Source: Candidatus Magasanikbacteria bacterium CG_4_10_14_0_2_um_filter_41_10
GTDB taxonomy: Bacteria > Patescibacteriota > Patescibacteriia > Magasanikbacterales > UBA922
NCBI GenBank assembly: GCA_002792995.1
Contig: PFPJ01000069.1
Coordinates: 1-6,223 of the forward strand
DNA: 6,223 nucleotides
Reading direction: 5' to 3'
Positions within the stretch are counted from its first letter, which is position 1; every line of letters starts with the position of its first letter. This document shows, one piece after another, positions 5,638-6,223 of this stretch. Below the pieces are notes generated by a model. The model made no database searches and had not been told where the DNA came from. It worked only from the letters and a program-made list of their open reading frames with translations. The translations under genes were made by a program, and so were the position numbers.

Positions 5638-6223
5638 TTATTTCGTCACTTCCTTCCACACCTTCCCCAATGACTTTACAAGATCTTCGCTATTATAAAA
5701 TGTTCCAACATCTTTATAGAGTTTGTCGCCAGCAAGACCATTCAAATATGTGCCAGCGAGTGCAGCAGTCAGATTGTCATTCGTGGCTGCAAGCGCGCCG
5801 ATGATGCCAGCGAGGACGTCACCTGTCCCCCCTTTTGTCATACCAACATTGCCTGTTTCATTTGCATACAATTCTTTTCCATCAGAAATGTAATCTGTTT
5901 TCCCTTTCAGCACAACAACGCCACCAAAACTCTTTGCCGCGTTTTGTGTGGCTTCTGCATTCGGTATCATTTTGAATACTTCTTCAAACTCTCGTGAGTG
6001 TGGCGTGACAATACAATTGTTGTGCAGACAATCTGAATTGACATGCCAGAGTGCCGTCGCATCGACGACAAATTTTTTGTCTGGATGCTTTTTCAAAAGT
6101 TCATGGACAAACTCCCGATTTTCTTCGATCACTTCCTCACCCGATCCATTCGTCGTCTCCATGCCTGGTCCGATGATGATGCTGTCAACGAGCTGTATCG
6201 TTTTTTCGAGTTCACCTGGCTTT
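5638..6223 (-). CDS. nnrD: ADP/ATP-dependent NAD(P)H-hydrate dehydratase, C-terminal part (cut by window edge)
   Basis: Partial gene: 194 C-terminal residues are present and the frame stays open to the right edge, so the ATG at 6162 is internal. The family repairs damaged cofactor by dehydrating S-NADHX/NADPHX using ADP or ATP, in the cytosol. Motifs in order, numbered within the fragment, are IIIGPGM (15-21), VVDATALW (52-59), IVTPHSREF (71-79), VVLKGKTDYI (103-112), and NETGNVGMTKGGTGDVLAG (121-139) with the catalytic aspartate D135. This set is characteristic of the YjeF C-terminal, ribokinase-like domain. Roughly 80-90 N-terminal residues are probably missing. Whether an epimerase (NnrE) domain is fused upstream cannot be seen. 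It is the first visible gene of the operon, and its TAA lies 4 nt before the first swivel-domain gene. Any promoter is outside the window. Confidence 0.9.
   Translation of the reverse strand, partial: KPGELEKTIQLVDSIIIGPGMETTNGSGEEVIEENREFVHELLKKHPDKKFVVDATALWHVNSDCLHNNCIVTPHSREFEEVFKMIPNAEATQNAAKSFGGVVVLKGKTDYISDGKELYANETGNVGMTKGGTGDVLAGIIGALAATNDNLTAALAGTYLNGLAGDKLYKDVGTFYNSEDLVKSLGKVWKEVTK

Noticed and set aside
5638..6162. Complete short nnrD starting at 6162
   Set aside because: The frame continues upstream to the window edge through the conserved IIIGPG stretch, so the ATG is internal.

Overview
The window looks like a piece of a bacterial chromosome, most plausibly from a Candidate Phyla Radiation (Patescibacteria / Parcubacteria-like) genome. 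The reasons are AT-rich coding sequence (about 37-40% GC in the lines I sampled), densely packed genes with ATGA start/stop overlaps, and a tandem set of stand-alone PEP-utiliser mobile-domain genes. The taxonomic call is an inference and no marker gene settles it. TGA is used as a stop at both overlaps, which argues against the recoded (TGA = Gly) Gracilibacteria/SR1 lineages.

Layout, left to right. 1-516 (minus) holds the first 172 codons of a phosphoenolpyruvate synthase that runs off the left edge. 517-794 is a regulatory interval with two divergent candidate promoters sharing one -35 sequence and an imperfect hairpin. 795-1397 (plus) is a 200-residue histidine-phosphatase-family protein with a textbook ribosome binding site. 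It lies in a sharply GC-rich island (about 630-1465, near 60% GC) that ends in a strong GC-rich hairpin and looks like an acquired one-gene cassette. 1512-1545 is a bidirectional terminator shared with the convergent operon on the right. 1526-6223 (minus) is one operon read right to left: the C-terminal part of NAD(P)H-hydrate dehydratase (nnrD, running off the right edge), then three paralogues of 512, 352 and 505 residues. Each paralogue has a helical N-terminal region and a C-terminal PEP-utiliser swivelling domain with the phosphohistidine intact. None carries an ATP-grasp domain or a PEP-binding TIM barrel.

How they may work together: in PEP synthase and PPDK the swivelling histidine domain carries phosphate between the ATP-grasp site and the PEP/pyruvate barrel. 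Here three such carrier domains are made without either partner domain, next to a gene for an apparent full PEP synthase. They could be phosphorelay or regulatory carriers served by that enzyme or another one in trans, but this is inference. The genes are joined by 4-nt ATGA overlaps. The first overlap is preceded by an in-frame A_AAA_AAG heptamer, the same slippery sequence as E. coli dnaX. A -1 slip there would leave the stop and read through the next start codon in frame, giving a fused double-swivel protein. This is the most unusual signal in the window.

No tRNA, rRNA, CRISPR array, transposase or integrase was seen.
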